In this document: positions 46,920-57,165 of the stretch, one piece after another | How the letters are laid out: every line of letters starts with the position of its first letter | How positions within the stretch are numbered: the stretch's first letter is position 1 | Origin: Ipomoea triloba | Taxonomy: Eukaryota; Streptophyta; Magnoliopsida; Solanales; Convolvulaceae | Assembly: GCF_003576645.1 (NCBI RefSeq) | Contig: NC_044922.1 | Span: forward strand, 10,477,927 to 10,541,926 | Direction: 5' to 3' | Length of the DNA: 64,000 nt | Position numbers and translations under genes: made by a program | Notes under the pieces: model-generated | Databases searched by the model: none | The model's input: only the letters and a program-made list of their open reading frames with translations | Told to the model about the DNA's origin: nothing

Positions 46920-47370
46920 ATATAGTATATGTCAATATATATATACATATATACGTGTATGTAGTATATATATATCATATGTATAGGATGTATATATATG
47001 TACATGTATTTATATAGTATACAACAAGTAGGTACAAGTAGTATAACGTATGACATTATGTATATATAATTGTAGTATATGTACCGTATTATGTATACAT
47101 ATTATATGTGTGTATGGGGCAGCATATATATATATATATATACGTGTTGTGTATATATATATATGGTATGTGTGTATATATGTATATATGTGTATTATGT
47201 ATATATGTATATATACGGGTAATGTGTGTATATATGTACATATATGAGTATGTATGTATAATTAAATAAAGTGTTGTAGTATGTATATATTTGGGTATGT
47301 GTACCTTAAGTGAATATGCATAAATATGTGGAAAGTGTTGTGTGGTATGCATATATACATATGTGTAGGG
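46920..47370. repeat. TA-rich microsatellite region in 5' LTR
   Basis: Tata/tgta-rich low-complexity sequence with short gtatatatgt units. The counterpart in the opposite-strand solo LTR is at 44830-45290. Confidence 0.85.
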
Positions 47371-48282
47371 TGATGATGGAAAATGTTTTGAGAGACAAGA
47401 CTTGTGAACCAAGGTCAGAATGGTAATTGATTTCAAAATGGGGACTTGATTTTATGGAAAATGTCCAAAAATGATTTTGACTCAAGGAAGATGAGAAAGG
47501 AAGGAAAATGTTTTCAAAACCTTAGTTTCAGGAAGTCAAAGAGAACCTTGTCATTTATATTACCTCGGGCTATAGTACCGATGGTTTTCTTCAATATATG
47601 TACAGTTGTCTCTACGTCACTTCGTTAGGCGTAGGGAGTCTCTGCGTCACTCAGTCAGGCGCAGGGGAGTTTTCTATATCACTCAGTCAGGAGTAGGCCG
47701 TGGGGGTGTGCACACTTAAGTATAGATACTCATGTCATTTTCGGGTTGGTATCAGCTTTATGGACCTAGGTGGGGCCAAACTAGGGACCATAATGATGAA
47801 CCTTCGTCCAAGGGATCACGAATGAGACTTGGGGCAGGACCGTAATCCCCATGTCCAGATCCGATTTCGGTCTAGTCAAAGAAACTTGTATCCTCAATAA
47901 GGTCTCTTGCTTCTAGTCAGAAACTAAGTAACGTTTTCATAATTGAAGACAACTAGAAGTCATAATTGTGGCATTGACATGTGTGATAGACAGGGATAGT
48001 TCTGAAAACCTATCCTGTATGAAAAGAAATCAAAGGCAACCTAGTTTGATAAACTAGGAAGTTTGATAAGGAAATGTGTTGTGACTTATATACTCATTAT
48101 ATGCTTGTGATTATATGGCATTAATTGTTGATTGCAGTAATGAAAGGCATGGACACCATATTTGGTAATGTGTATTTACCTTTATGAATTATTTGTCAAA
48201 ACTTTTATCTGATGGAAGTGACAAATGGATTACCTTACTTAGCCGTTGTGCTAATTACACTTCACCGTGTACGTCATTTCAG

Positions 48283-48738
48283 ATGTCATCCAGTGAAGGA
48301 TCCTGTAGCCCGGCAAACACTCCTGATCATGTTTGCCCGGGACCTACTTTTGTTGGTCAGACTTTGCATGACACGCCGGACAGAGACCCCTATTCTCCAC
48401 CCGATTCTCAAAGCTCTCCAGACTATACTCCAGCGTCCCCTGACTATACTCCAGCAACCCCAGTCAGCCCAGTCAATCCTTATTCCTTTTTGGACTTAGT
48501 AGATGAGTTAAATGCTCAGTATGGGTACTACCCCATAGAGCTTATTCCCGGTTCTGACCCTATCGAGTTCATTGTCCGCTACCCGTGTCCGTGGGACTCC
48601 GACCCACGAGATTTTCGTGACGAGTGGTCAATGATGTTAGTCGAGTGTCGCTTCCTCGATCACATCATGTGGTTCGAGGGAGAGTGGCACCTCGTTTGGG
48701 GCACGTACACCACACCGGTGTACCGAAGTTTGGATTAG
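48283..48738 (+). CDS. LTR-located reading frame, 151 residues
   Basis: The ATG directly follows a pyrimidine-rich acceptor-like cgtcatttcag. The N-terminal half is Ser/Pro/Thr/Asp-rich with a repeated SPDYTPA unit. The C-terminal half is folded-looking, with Trp/Tyr/Phe and acidic residues (WDSDPRDFRDEWSMML, FEGEWHLVW). No known domain was recognised. It lies wholly inside the LTR. An in-frame upstream ATG at 48184 would lengthen it, but the acceptor context and the conserved MSSS start in the other LTR favour 48283. It could be a spliced product of LTR-driven transcription or of a promoter beside the LTR. Confidence 0.5.
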   Translation: MSSSEGSCSPANTPDHVCPGPTFVGQTLHDTPDRDPYSPPDSQSSPDYTPASPDYTPATPVSPVNPYSFLDLVDELNAQYGYYPIELIPGSDPIEFIVRYPCPWDSDPRDFRDEWSMMLVECRFLDHIMWFEGEWHLVWGTYTTPVYRSLD

Positions 48739-49124
48739 AGGGCCAGAGTTGGGAAGTTTTTGGATGGTTTTCTCTTTTTGTGTATATATATCTTTTGGTA
48801 GCCTTAGTTTTGGCTGGCTCTAGTCTGTTAGGGCAGTGGAGGACCCGAAGTTTGTAAATAACAGCCGTCGGGCAAATTCTTATAAATACCTTTTGATATT
48901 AATATATATGCCTAGAATATTATATTTTGATGTTTGGGGTGTTGATGTTGAGTGTGTTTCTTTTAGCCTGTGCACTTATAGTGGAAGTTTTATCAAAGAG
49001 GTGATAGGCTTCACTCTAAGTGTGGCGGTAGCACCCAGTTTACTGCTGTAAGATGTAAGCTTCCGCAGCGTTATATTACGCATATTGTAATAGTTGTCGG
49101 AGCAGAAATTGGGGTGTTACAAGG

Positions 49125-49140
49125 TGGTATCAGAGCATGG
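49125..49140 (+). other. primer-binding site, tRNA-Met
   Basis: tggtatcagagcatgg, three bases after the LTR end. The first 12 bases complement the 3' end of plant initiator tRNA-Met. Confidence 0.85.
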
Positions 49141-49539
49141 TTTTGAGGTCCTTACTTTGGGCAATAGAATGAGTTAGGCTCTGTCGCAAGTTAGTATAAG
49201 AGCCTATGATTCGAGTCAGCCTAGGGTTCGAGTCAGTTTAAGTTGACCTTGTTGGAGTTGGAGCTGGAGCTGGAGGCCGGAGGCCGGACAGAGAACGGGG
49301 TACCTTGCCATTCCGTGTATAATATGTGATTTAATTGTTGCGTAGTATAATTACTACTTGTCATTGCATATATATGCTGATTGTTGGTCATATTGGTTTA
49401 AGTCGGCTGTTGACATGATGCCTTGCTACTGTTATGCCATGGTAGGGATACCTACCTGATGAATATGATTAATGGTTAGACCCTCGAATTCTAACTTCTA
49501 ACTTTAAGAGAGCTAACTCAGAATCGCTTGTTCAGCAAG

Positions 49540-49626
49540 ATGCCTCCTAGACGAAGCGTACCTGCTAGGGAAAGCAATGATGTCTCGGCGATGGACCGTA
49601 TGGCCATGGCAAGGGAACAGATTTGA
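49540..49626 (+). pseudogene. gag: remnant of Tekay gag start
   Basis: A 28-codon frame beginning MPPRRSVPAR, the usual start of Tekay/Del gag, ends at TGA. No capsid, protease or pol follows. After about 200 bp of unrecognised sequence the polypurine tract begins. Confidence 0.55.
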
Positions 49627-49810
49627 GTCATCTGTTTGGACAATAGTAAAGAGGAATTTGGCAGACTCATGGACTAATGAGTGCCAGATGTTGGAAATTA
49701 AGGGGAGTAATTCGGACTGAGAGTCTGAAAGTTTGGATTGTAAGTGTCAAAGCCAAAAGGAAAAATCGTGGCCTGAAATGCTTTTGAGTTTCGGGGACGA
49801 AACTCTTTTT

Positions 49811-49823
49811 AAGGAGGGTAGAC
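49811..49823 (+). other. polypurine tract
   Basis: aaggagggtagac immediately before the 3' LTR, preceded by gggacgaaactct, the usual Tekay/Del end of the interior. Confidence 0.85.
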
Positions 49824-51135
49824 TGTAACCCCTCGTCTTTCCGATAAGTCTAAGGGTCGGAAAATATATCTTTAGGCTATGACATTCATAAGATGATCTC
49901 CCGATATGTCAAGGGAATTTTTATACGGAGGTATAGTTGTCATTAAGCTGCGATCGTTCGTGCCGGTCACGAACCGTAAAATTTTCGAGGACGAATTTTC
50001 AGCTCGGATTTCCTTAAAAATTGATGATTAGGCATGTTATGACTAAGTATGAACTTCCTGCTTAGTTAAGTTGAAATTGGATGAGCTATAAGGGTCGAAA
50101 TTTATTTCTGATCGTACACCGCGAAATTTCCGCAGTGTACCGAACCTAGCCCATTTTGGAGCTTTTGACTGGAATAAATTTGTGGTTTCGAAAATTATTC
50201 TTTCTGGATTATTTTCCACCGAAACTTTATCTGTTTGGACCACAACTGATATGTTGTGGAGATATTTTATTATTTTATTATTTTTTTCCTAAAGCTTATC
50301 CCATAAGTTGGGATTAAATAAAAGGAATTTTTTTTCCCTTTTCTTCCCCAAATGCCAAAAAGAGAGAGAGAGAGGTGTGATCATCTTCCACCATTTTTTC
50401 TTCCAAAGTTCCATAGCCAAATCCTTCTAAACTTCCAATTTATTCGGTAAGTTTTCGATTTTATTCGGTAGAAAGCTTTGTAATCCTTCCTAGGTTATGA
50501 ATCTATGTTTAATTTCTTGATACATGATGTTTTGTGTTGATTTTGGAACCTAGGTTTTAAGGTGAAATTGGGGAAAGGATCCAAAATTGCTTCCTAAGGT
50601 GTTAGAAACCTTTACAAGGTAAGGAATTCCCTTTAGTTGGTTAGTCATTTGAAATTGGATAATTGATTGGTGAATATGGTTTGGGCTTTGGAATATTTTT
50701 TATACATGATAATGCTGAATATGCATGTACATATATATTTATGCCATATAGCTTATACTTGTGAAAATAGTGAAAGAAATCAGGGTAGATTCTGGCAGTA
50801 ACTTCCGTGATTTATTGGGAAAAATGGTAAGGTATTTGATCCAATTTTTTTTTAGACATGTAGTTCTATAAGTAGAACCGTCAGCATATAAAATTTCATA
50901 ATGATATATATATATATATACCTAAAATATTATATTTTGATGTTTGGGGTGTTGATGTTGAGTGAAATTTCTTTTAGCCTGTGCACTGAGAGTGGAAGTT
51001 TTATCAAAGAGGTGATAGAATTCACTCTAAGTGTGGCGGTAGCACCCGGTTTTCTGTTGATATGATGTATAAGCTTCCGCAGCGTTTATTACGGATTTCG
51101 TGATAAGTGTAAGTCTTGAGAACCGGGGTGTTACA
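49824..51135 (+). mobile_element. shortened 3' LTR of the Tekay-like element
   Basis: It aligns with both ends of the 5' LTR but lacks its central 2.4 kb (about 46450-48897). The junction is a tatata stretch at 50903-50920. Aligned parts differ from the 5' LTR by perhaps 15-20% by eye. Confidence 0.75.
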
Positions 51136-51424
51136 AAAACTATGAACTAGGAGTAAAAATATAACTTTTAACCGAATAAATTTAAAGTTTTACCGAATAG
51201 TTTGGCACTTGTGAAGAAAGCTTGACTATGGAAGGTGAGCTCTAATGGTGAAAGAAGATGAACTCTCTCTCTCTTTCTCTCTCACGCAATGAAATGGGAA
51301 TGAAGAAATGAAAAGGGAAGAAATGAAACTTCCTTCTTAACATATATATATACACGTAATATTATATATATCATAATAATAATAATAATAATAAAATATG
51401 TAATGTTTATCCATATATATATTA

Positions 51425-51612
51425 ATATAATAATGGTGAAGCTTATCTCATAAGCTTTGATCTTATAAATAATAATGGTGAAGCTTATCTCATAAGCTTT
51501 GATCTTATAAAATATAGATGAATCTTATCTCTCATAAGCTTTGATCTTATAAAATATAGATGAATCTTATCTCTCATAAGCTTTGATCTTATAAAATATA
51601 GATGAATCTTAT
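51425..51612. repeat. tandem hairpin units in solo LTR
   Basis: About four units of 45-50 bp. The first two contain aagcttatctcataagctt, a perfect 8-bp inverted repeat with a 3-nt loop, and the later ones atcttatctctcataagctt. A single copy of a similar motif lies in the related LTRs (for example 50295-50312). Confidence 0.85.
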
Positions 51613-51637
51613 CTCGTATATATATATACGTAATATG

Positions 51638-51639
<2 letters not shown>

Positions 51640-51697
<58 letters not shown>

Positions 51698-51760
51698 TAT
51701 GTGGAATGCTTATCCATTCATATATATATAATAATAATATTAATAATAATAATAAAATAT
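51640..51760. repeat. (AAT)n microsatellite
   Basis: Long AAT/ATA trinucleotide run (51645-51694) and a shorter one near 51728-51755. Confidence 0.95.
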
Positions 51761-52020
51761 GGATGAAGAAATGTGGTAGAGGAAGTGACACTTGTCAAAA
51801 TCCTGTGATTCCAAAAATAAAAATCTTCCAACTTATCAGTTGTGGTCCAAACAGATAAAGTTTCGGTGGGAAATAATTTAAATAGGGATAATTTTGAAAC
51901 CAAAAATTTATCTCAGACTAAAACTCAAAATTGGGCTGGGTTCGGTACACCGCGAAATATAGCGATGCTACGATCAAAATAAATTTTCGCTGCTATGGAC
52001 CAAATTTTCGGGGTATTACA

Positions 52021-52613
52021 GTCCTTTAGTTCGCTCTTGATTTCGGCTTTCAGTTTAGCCGTATCCTCCTTGGCCATCCTAGTGAATTCGTCAATTTTTG
52101 CTTTTAAAATTTCAATTTCATCGGTGGCCGGTGGGATGCAATCGCAAGGATCTATATGGGTATTATATGGGTAAGAGGGTAGTGTTTCAAAGGAATAGGT
52201 AGTATTGTTTTCTTTGCGGTTTTGTGATGGGAATTGGGAAATGAATTTGAATCGGGAGTATAGCTCGGATCAAGTTGTTGCATCATTTGCGCAAGCTTAC
52301 TCTCTATGTTTTGAGATATTTCTTTGGAGCTTAATGAGTTAATTTCTTGATTGGAGTATTGTGAAGGGTAATTTTGTTGGAAAGGTGGAGGTGATGTTTC
52401 ATATGGGTATGGGTGATGATTGGGTGTATGGATTGGATAGTGATATGAAGGTGGTAATTGATATGTTGGTGGAATTGGGTAATGGTATGGATGTGGGTAG
52501 TGGTAGGTTGGTGGAAGGTAAGTATATGTGGAATGGGGGTAATAGTGATATGGTTGGGGTTGAGGATTTGTATAGGATTGTCCTCCATGGTGTGGGTAAT
52601 CATGGGGATTCAT
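52021..52613 (-). pseudogene. ORF A, copy 1, N-terminal part
   Basis: From the ATG at 52613. It is rich in Tyr, Pro and His (HPYHYPIPP-type repeats), with ISQNIESKLAQMMQQLDPSY near the middle, then a frame disruption near 52210. The distal part reads AKEDTAKLKAEIKSELKD, ending at the solo-LTR insertion. It matches copy 3 (61340) closely and copy 2 (55187) more distantly. It may be a Gag-like or accessory protein. No zinc knuckle or Retrotrans_gag motif was seen. Confidence 0.55.
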
Positions 52614-52862
52614 TTTAGCACTTATTGGCAAGCTTCAAGAGGTTTGATTAAAGAGAATTTCCTACACAATAGCTTGGCCAACAACAAATAATTTTGCAAC
52701 TAAAAGTAGTTGCAAGTGAGCACAAGATATTCAAGATAATATAAGCTCACTTCTTTAAGCAAATAACAACAATAAGAAAACAAAATAAACAAAAAGAAAG
52801 CAATACAAGAACTCTTAAAATTCTACTACTAACACGTCAACACTATTCGAAACCGTTTGCCA

Positions 52863-52880
52863 TCCCCGGCGACGGCGCCA
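52863..52880 (-). other. primer-binding site, tRNA-Asp type, copy 1
   Basis: Minus strand TGGCGCCGTCGCCGGGGA, one mismatch to the tRNA-Asp complement, three bases inside the LTR. Confidence 0.85.
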
Positions 52881-52883
52881 TTT

Positions 52884-54156
52884 TGACAAAGATGTTTGTA
52901 TGTGGTGAGTGTGAACATGAAGTGGTACGGAAGGTGGTAAAACGAAGAGTCAAGACTCCCTGAGTGTCGTGTCTCTCAAGGATGACGAATGGGAATCGAG
53001 TTAGTGTGTTGGCATCTAAGAAGTTGAAGAGGAAGAGTTATGGGAATGCTAAGGGTTGGATTCATTTATAAGAAGGGGAAGGTTGATAGTGGTTGTGTAA
53101 AATAAAGAAAAGTAAAGTGGAGATTGGGGCTTTAGGCTTTTCCATGTGGTCTATCTTTGGATGGTTTTGCGAGTTCAAGTCGTGGAATAGACTAGGGAGT
53201 TCGTGGCACATCACCAAGTGGCGTCACACTTTAGACTCCCACATCCTTATTCGGTTGGGGCATTTCATCGAACACTTTGTCTACCACTCCTCTCGGATCT
53301 TGTCCTTCCGGACTAAGAGCGGAGATGTGGGTGAGTTAGACTCGTGAGTGGCCGCTATCGCGTACACACTCACTTCCTTTGGGTTTGCTACCTAATGTGG
53401 CCACAAAAGGCACAAAGCTTGAGGAACATCATCCACACAAGTTCATCATCCAACAAGCAAGCAATTCACAAATCAAAGCAATAATATTAAACATCTACAT
53501 AGATTTACCATGGGGCCATCAATCCCCTATCTAATCTACTCTTGCATGCTAAGAAACAAGAACAAGAAGGGAAAATTCAAAGAAACAAGTATTGAATTAG
53601 AAATTGAAGAGAATGGTTAGCACCCTTGAAAAAGGGGTCTTACAACCTTGATCTTGAAATCCCTATCTTCATTCTTGCCCTTGATCTATTCTAAACTATG
53701 AAAGGAAGGAATTTTCCCCCAAGAGGGGAGAAAACCCTCTAGATCTATCTACTCTATTCTATCAATTTTTCTGATCTCCTTCCCTTCTTTAGGTTTAGGG
53801 CAAAAGGGATTTATATAGGTGACAAAGAAAAAGGAACAAATTTCCCAAAATGGCCTTTGGCCCGACTACGCGTGTGAGTGGCGTGGTGGCTCTCTAGAAT
53901 AATTCCACGCCTAGCTACACGCGTGTGAGGCTGCGTGGGACGCTACTGCATTTCGGCTTGTTTGTCTTTTGCTCTATTTTAGTTTCAAATCCCTTTCCAA
54001 CCTGTGAAATACTTCAAAACTCTTTCTAGAAATGTTGTTAGAAGATTTTAATCGCATTTGAGCTAAAATGCATGCAATTGTTGTAATCGGATGCTAAAAC
54101 GATGCGCTTTTAATCTAATAAAGACCCCTTATAAGTGCTATCCTTGGCGCTTATCA
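52884..54156 (-). mobile_element. copy 1 5' LTR
   Basis: Starts TGATAAGCGCCAAGG at 54156 and ends CTTTGTCA at 52884 next to the PBS, 1273 bp. The TATA box is on the minus strand at 53809-53817 (tatataaat). An acgcgt palindrome pair lies near 53868-53922. It abuts, without a recognisable duplication, the middle of the plus-strand LTR of copy 2. Confidence 0.8.
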
Positions 54157-54890
54157 GTAACTATTCTCTCCAAGTCTTAATCTAATATTTGTTTTCTTTG
54201 AGATTTCATATCTTTTTCTTGTTTCTTTAGAATGTTAGAGTAGATTAGAAAGGGGATTGGTGGCCTCAAGGTTAATCTATGTCGATGTTTGATATAAATT
54301 GCTAGATTAAATGTGAGCTTTTTGCATGATTGTTGGATGATGAACTTGTGTGGATGATGTTCTTCAAGCTTTGTGCCTTTTGTGGCCACATTAAGTAGCA
54401 AACCCAAAGGAAGTGAGTGTGTGCGCGATAGCGGCCACTCATGAATCTAACTCACCCACATTTCCGCTCTTAGTCCGAAAGGACGAGATCCGAGAGAAGT
54501 GGTAGACAAGGTGTTTGATGAAATGCTCCAACCGAATGAGGATGTGGGAGTCCAAAGTGTGACGCCACTTGGTAAAGTGCCACGAACTCCCTAGTCTATT
54601 CCACATCTCGAGCTCACGAAACCATTCAAAGATAGTCCACATAGAGAAGTCTAAAGCCCCAATCTTCACTTTACTTTTCCTTTATTTTTATCACAACCAA
54701 CACAACCTTTCAAACCTCCCTACAAATGACATCCAACCTTAGCAAATCCCGTAACTATTTTCCTTCAACCTCTTAGATGCCAACACACTAGTTCGGTTCC
54801 CATTCGCCATCCTTGAGAGACACGACACTCGGGGAGTCTTGACTCTTCGTTTTACCACTCATCCACACTTCCGCAATACACACAACATCA
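54157..54890 (+). mobile_element. copy 2 5' LTR, 3' part only
   Basis: It begins abruptly in mid-LTR (gtaactattctctcc) and ends CAACATCA before the PBS. The first half of the LTR, including U3 and the TATA box, is missing. Confidence 0.75.
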
Positions 54891-54893
54891 AAA

Positions 54894-54911
54894 TGGCGCC
54901 GTTGCCGGGGA
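54894..54911 (+). other. primer-binding site, tRNA-Asp, copy 2
   Basis: TGGCGCCGTTGCCGGGGA, a perfect match to that of the full Athila element. Confidence 0.9.
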
Positions 54912-55129
54912 TGGCAAACGGTTTCGAATAGTGTTGACATCTTTGAAGTAGAATCTTAAGAGTTCTTGAATTGCTTTATTTTTGTTTGTTTTATTTTCTT
55001 GTTTTTGTTACTTAATTAGAGAAGTGAGCTTATTTATCTTGAACATATCTTGTGCCCACTTGCAACTACTTTTAGTTTCGAAATATTTGTTGTTTGTTAA
55101 GCTTGCGCAGGAAATTTTCTACAATCAAT

Positions 55130-55275
55130 CCATCGAAGCTTACAATGAGTGCTTATCCGTATCCCCATGGTTACCCATAGCTTACAATGAGTGCTTATCC
55201 GTATCCCCATGGTTACCCATACCATGGAAGACCTGCTTATCCGTATCCCCATGGTTACCCATACCATGGAAGACC
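55130..55275 (+). repeat. tandem duplications at the ORF A start, copy 2
   Basis: The segment gcttatccgtatccccatgg occurs three times at about 40-bp spacing, twice with the start codon. The first start (55146) runs into a stop after 11 codons. The second (55187) opens the long frame. Confidence 0.85.
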
Positions 55276-56721
55276 ATACACCAGAAACATTCCATCTCAA
55301 ACCTATGAACAACAACCACAGTACTATCCAAATCTTTATTGGTACCCACCATCACAACATACATACCCACCTTACCCAAATACTTTCACTTATCCTAACT
55401 ACGAGCCATATCCTTATGCTACATCCTATATGCTTAATTATGAGAGAATTGAGAAACCTACATACCAACATGGAGAGGAATCCCTTAGTTCAATAGCGGA
55501 GAATATTAACAATCGACTTATTCAAGTCATGAAGGAGATTGACCCAAGTTGTGAACCGACATTAAAGGCCACAATTCCTTCAACCGTTAAACCTCAAATT
55601 CATTATAACCCTCCGTTAAACCATCAACCTGAAAGACATTGGTATTCTCATTCTCACACCAATACTAGCTATTCACCCCAACCACAACCAAATGATAGAT
55701 ATTTCAATGAAACACCACCTTTTGTTCAAAGTTTCAACCAACCTATACCATCTTATGAGTACCTTCCACCGGCCAATGATGAAATCCAAATCTTGAAAGA
55801 AAAAGTAGAAATGTTCATACAAATGGCCAAGGAAGATACCATCAATCTACGAAATGAAATTAGAAGTGAAATGAAGAAAAATCTTGTCGCTCTCCGTGAG
55901 GAAGGACTTCCACTGGATGAAATCGAGACCAAAATGCTATCGATGTCGGAGGAGCTTATGAAGAGAATGCTACCAATGGTTGACGATCCTGTCACAAATG
56001 ACCACCCGGCAATGGAAACCAACCGGCGAGAGAATGACAAGATGAAAAAAATAATTGATGATGAAGAGGTGAGTGTTCAAGAATGCACAGAACTTGAGAT
56101 CCTAGTACTCCAACAAGTTTCAACTCTTCAGTTGAAGACTCAACAACGGGGAGAGATTGAGAGTGAAGACGAGGATAATATCGAAATAGTGTGGGAAGAC
56201 GAAAACCCGCACAAGGTAAAACTCTCACTCCAATTCTAATTAAAAGTTCTTATGATGTTTGTGAGGATGACTCCTTTACGATTTATAGTGATAATCTTGA
56301 TAAATGTGACAAATTTTCTCTTTGCTCATGGGAGTGTGATTCCTTGCGACTGTGTGATGATACTTTGGGGAGTGAGGATGACATTAAATCTTTTTATTCT
56401 TGTGAAAGTGAGTTCTGCGAGTTTGATGAATCGGGAGAAGGTGTAGGCACTTCACGAGAGATAGATAGTAGTGAGTGTGTTCACTGGGAAGCTTTTAAGG
56501 ACAACTTTTTGAGGGAAGGAATTTATAACAAGAAGGGAGAAGAGAGGCTTGCTATCCTTAAACAGCTTAGGGTAGTACCCCGTGTTTATTTATCAATACA
56601 ATATGTTTTCTCCTTCTGTGCTTTTGAATTCAAGGATGTTACCCACCTTGGGACATACCTTGAGGCTAAAGTTCATGGGACGCTTGGTCGGGTCCCAAAA
56701 TCTGTGTGCCTGGAAGGATAG
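55187..56721 (+). pseudogene. ORF A, copy 2 (one frameshift)
   Basis: The longest ORF A in the window, about 510 codons if the single shift near 56210 is ignored. Regions in order: Tyr/Pro/Gly/His-rich N-terminus with YPYPHGYPYHGRP repeats; a short helical segment (SSIAENINNRLIQVMKEIDPS) conserved in all copies; a Pro/Asn/Tyr-rich linker; a predicted coiled coil (residues about 205-265, EKVEMFIQMAKED, GLPLDEIETKML); an acidic box EDEDNIEIVWEDE; and, after the shift, an Asp/Glu/Cys/Ser-rich C-terminus ending 9 bases before the two-hairpin motif. No known domain. The position after the PBS suggests a Gag-like or accessory role. Confidence 0.6.
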
Positions 56722-56729
56722 GCCACACT

Positions 56730-56780
56730 ACGTCTGGCCAGGAGACGTAAAACCATGGCGCACTTGGGAGGTAGTCCCAA
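56730..56780 (+). ncRNA. two-hairpin motif after ORF A, copy 2
   Basis: acgtctggccaggagacgt (56730-56748, 6-bp stem), linker aaaaccatggcgcac, then ttgggaggtagtcccaa (56764-56780). It starts 9 bases after the ORF A stop codon. The second loop differs from copy 1 (ggtag against ggcag) while the stem is kept. Confidence 0.55.
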
Positions 56781-56984
56781 TGTTATCTTACATTTTCTTT
56801 CAGCTTTTCTTATTATCTATAGTATACTTTTCTTGATCATTATTTCAATAGTGTTTTTATAACCTTGGTTAAGCTAACAAGTACAGATCATAAACCCGAG
56901 AGTTACAAATTGCCGCAATCGATCGACGATCATCATCGTTAACAAAGGAAGGAAGGGAAACCAAGGTAAAATTTTGCACATCAC

Positions 56985-57135
56985 GCTTTCCACGCCTGCT
57001 ACCACGCGTGTAAGCAGGCGTGGAAAATTTCCAGTAAGCTGCCATGCCACTCACATGCGTGTGAGCTGGTGTGGAAACAAACCAAAAAGCTCCCATGCCC
57101 ACCACCACTCGTGGTGACGTGCGTGGACGGGCACC
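56985..57135 (+). promoter_or_regulatory. internal U3-like block, copy 2
   Basis: cacgcgtg and cacatgcgtgtgag palindromes with gtggaaaatttcca spacing, the same vocabulary and order as the LTR U3 (for example 60010-60085). It lies just upstream of a TATA-like box and the leader of ORF B. Confidence 0.55.
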
Positions 57136-57165
57136 AGATTTTCACGGACTTTTCGCGTGAAGTAG

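Larger units (their letters stand above)
45541..49121 (+). mobile_element. long 5' LTR of the Tekay-like element
   Basis: Starts TGTAACCCCTCGTC and ends GGGGTGTTACA next to the PBS. It contains an assembly gap (46413-46427), a TA-rich tract (46930-47370), three degenerate gcgtcactcagtcaggcg units (47620-47695) and an open frame at 48283-48738. Confidence 0.8.
45541..51135 (+). mobile_element. internally deleted Tekay/Del-like element
   Basis: 5' LTR 45541-49121, PBS for tRNA-Met, only about 700 bp of interior, polypurine tract and 3' LTR 49824-51135, flanked by aaaac on both sides (45536-45540 and 51136-51140). The 5' LTR is 3.6 kb and the 3' LTR 1.3 kb. All of pol is missing, so it depends on other elements. 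It is inserted in the solo LTR 43473-52020. Confidence 0.8.
43473..52020 (-). mobile_element. solo Tekay/Del-like LTR in ORF A, itself interrupted
   Basis: On the minus strand it starts TGTAATACCCCG at 52020 and ends GGGGTGTCACA at 43473, flanked by gtcct at 43468-43472 and 52021-52025. Removing it restores the ORF A reading at KSELKD/YLAT. The LTR itself is about 2.9 kb (52020-51141 and 45540-43473). It is split by the plus-strand element 45541-51135. No PBS or polypurine tract is attached, so it is a solo LTR. Confidence 0.85.
37710..54156 (-). mobile_element. Non-autonomous Athila-related element, copy 1 (with nested insertions)
   Basis: Minus-strand element: 5' LTR 54156-52884, PBS, ORF A start 52613-52021, nested solo LTR 43473-52020, ORF A end 43472-42751, two-hairpin motif, promoter-like block, intron, ORF B 41234-40093, 3' UTR, purine tract and 3' LTR 39002-37710. 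About 6.6 kb once the inner insertion is ignored, plus LTRs. No protease, reverse transcriptase or integrase. No clear target duplication was found (ctaat left, gtaac right), so the ends may have been rearranged. Confidence 0.75.

Noticed and set aside
52361..52691. Gly/Val/Trp/Met-rich plus-strand frames
   Set aside because: Antisense of the Tyr/Pro/His-rich part of ORF A. Mirror frames exist at 61262-61754.
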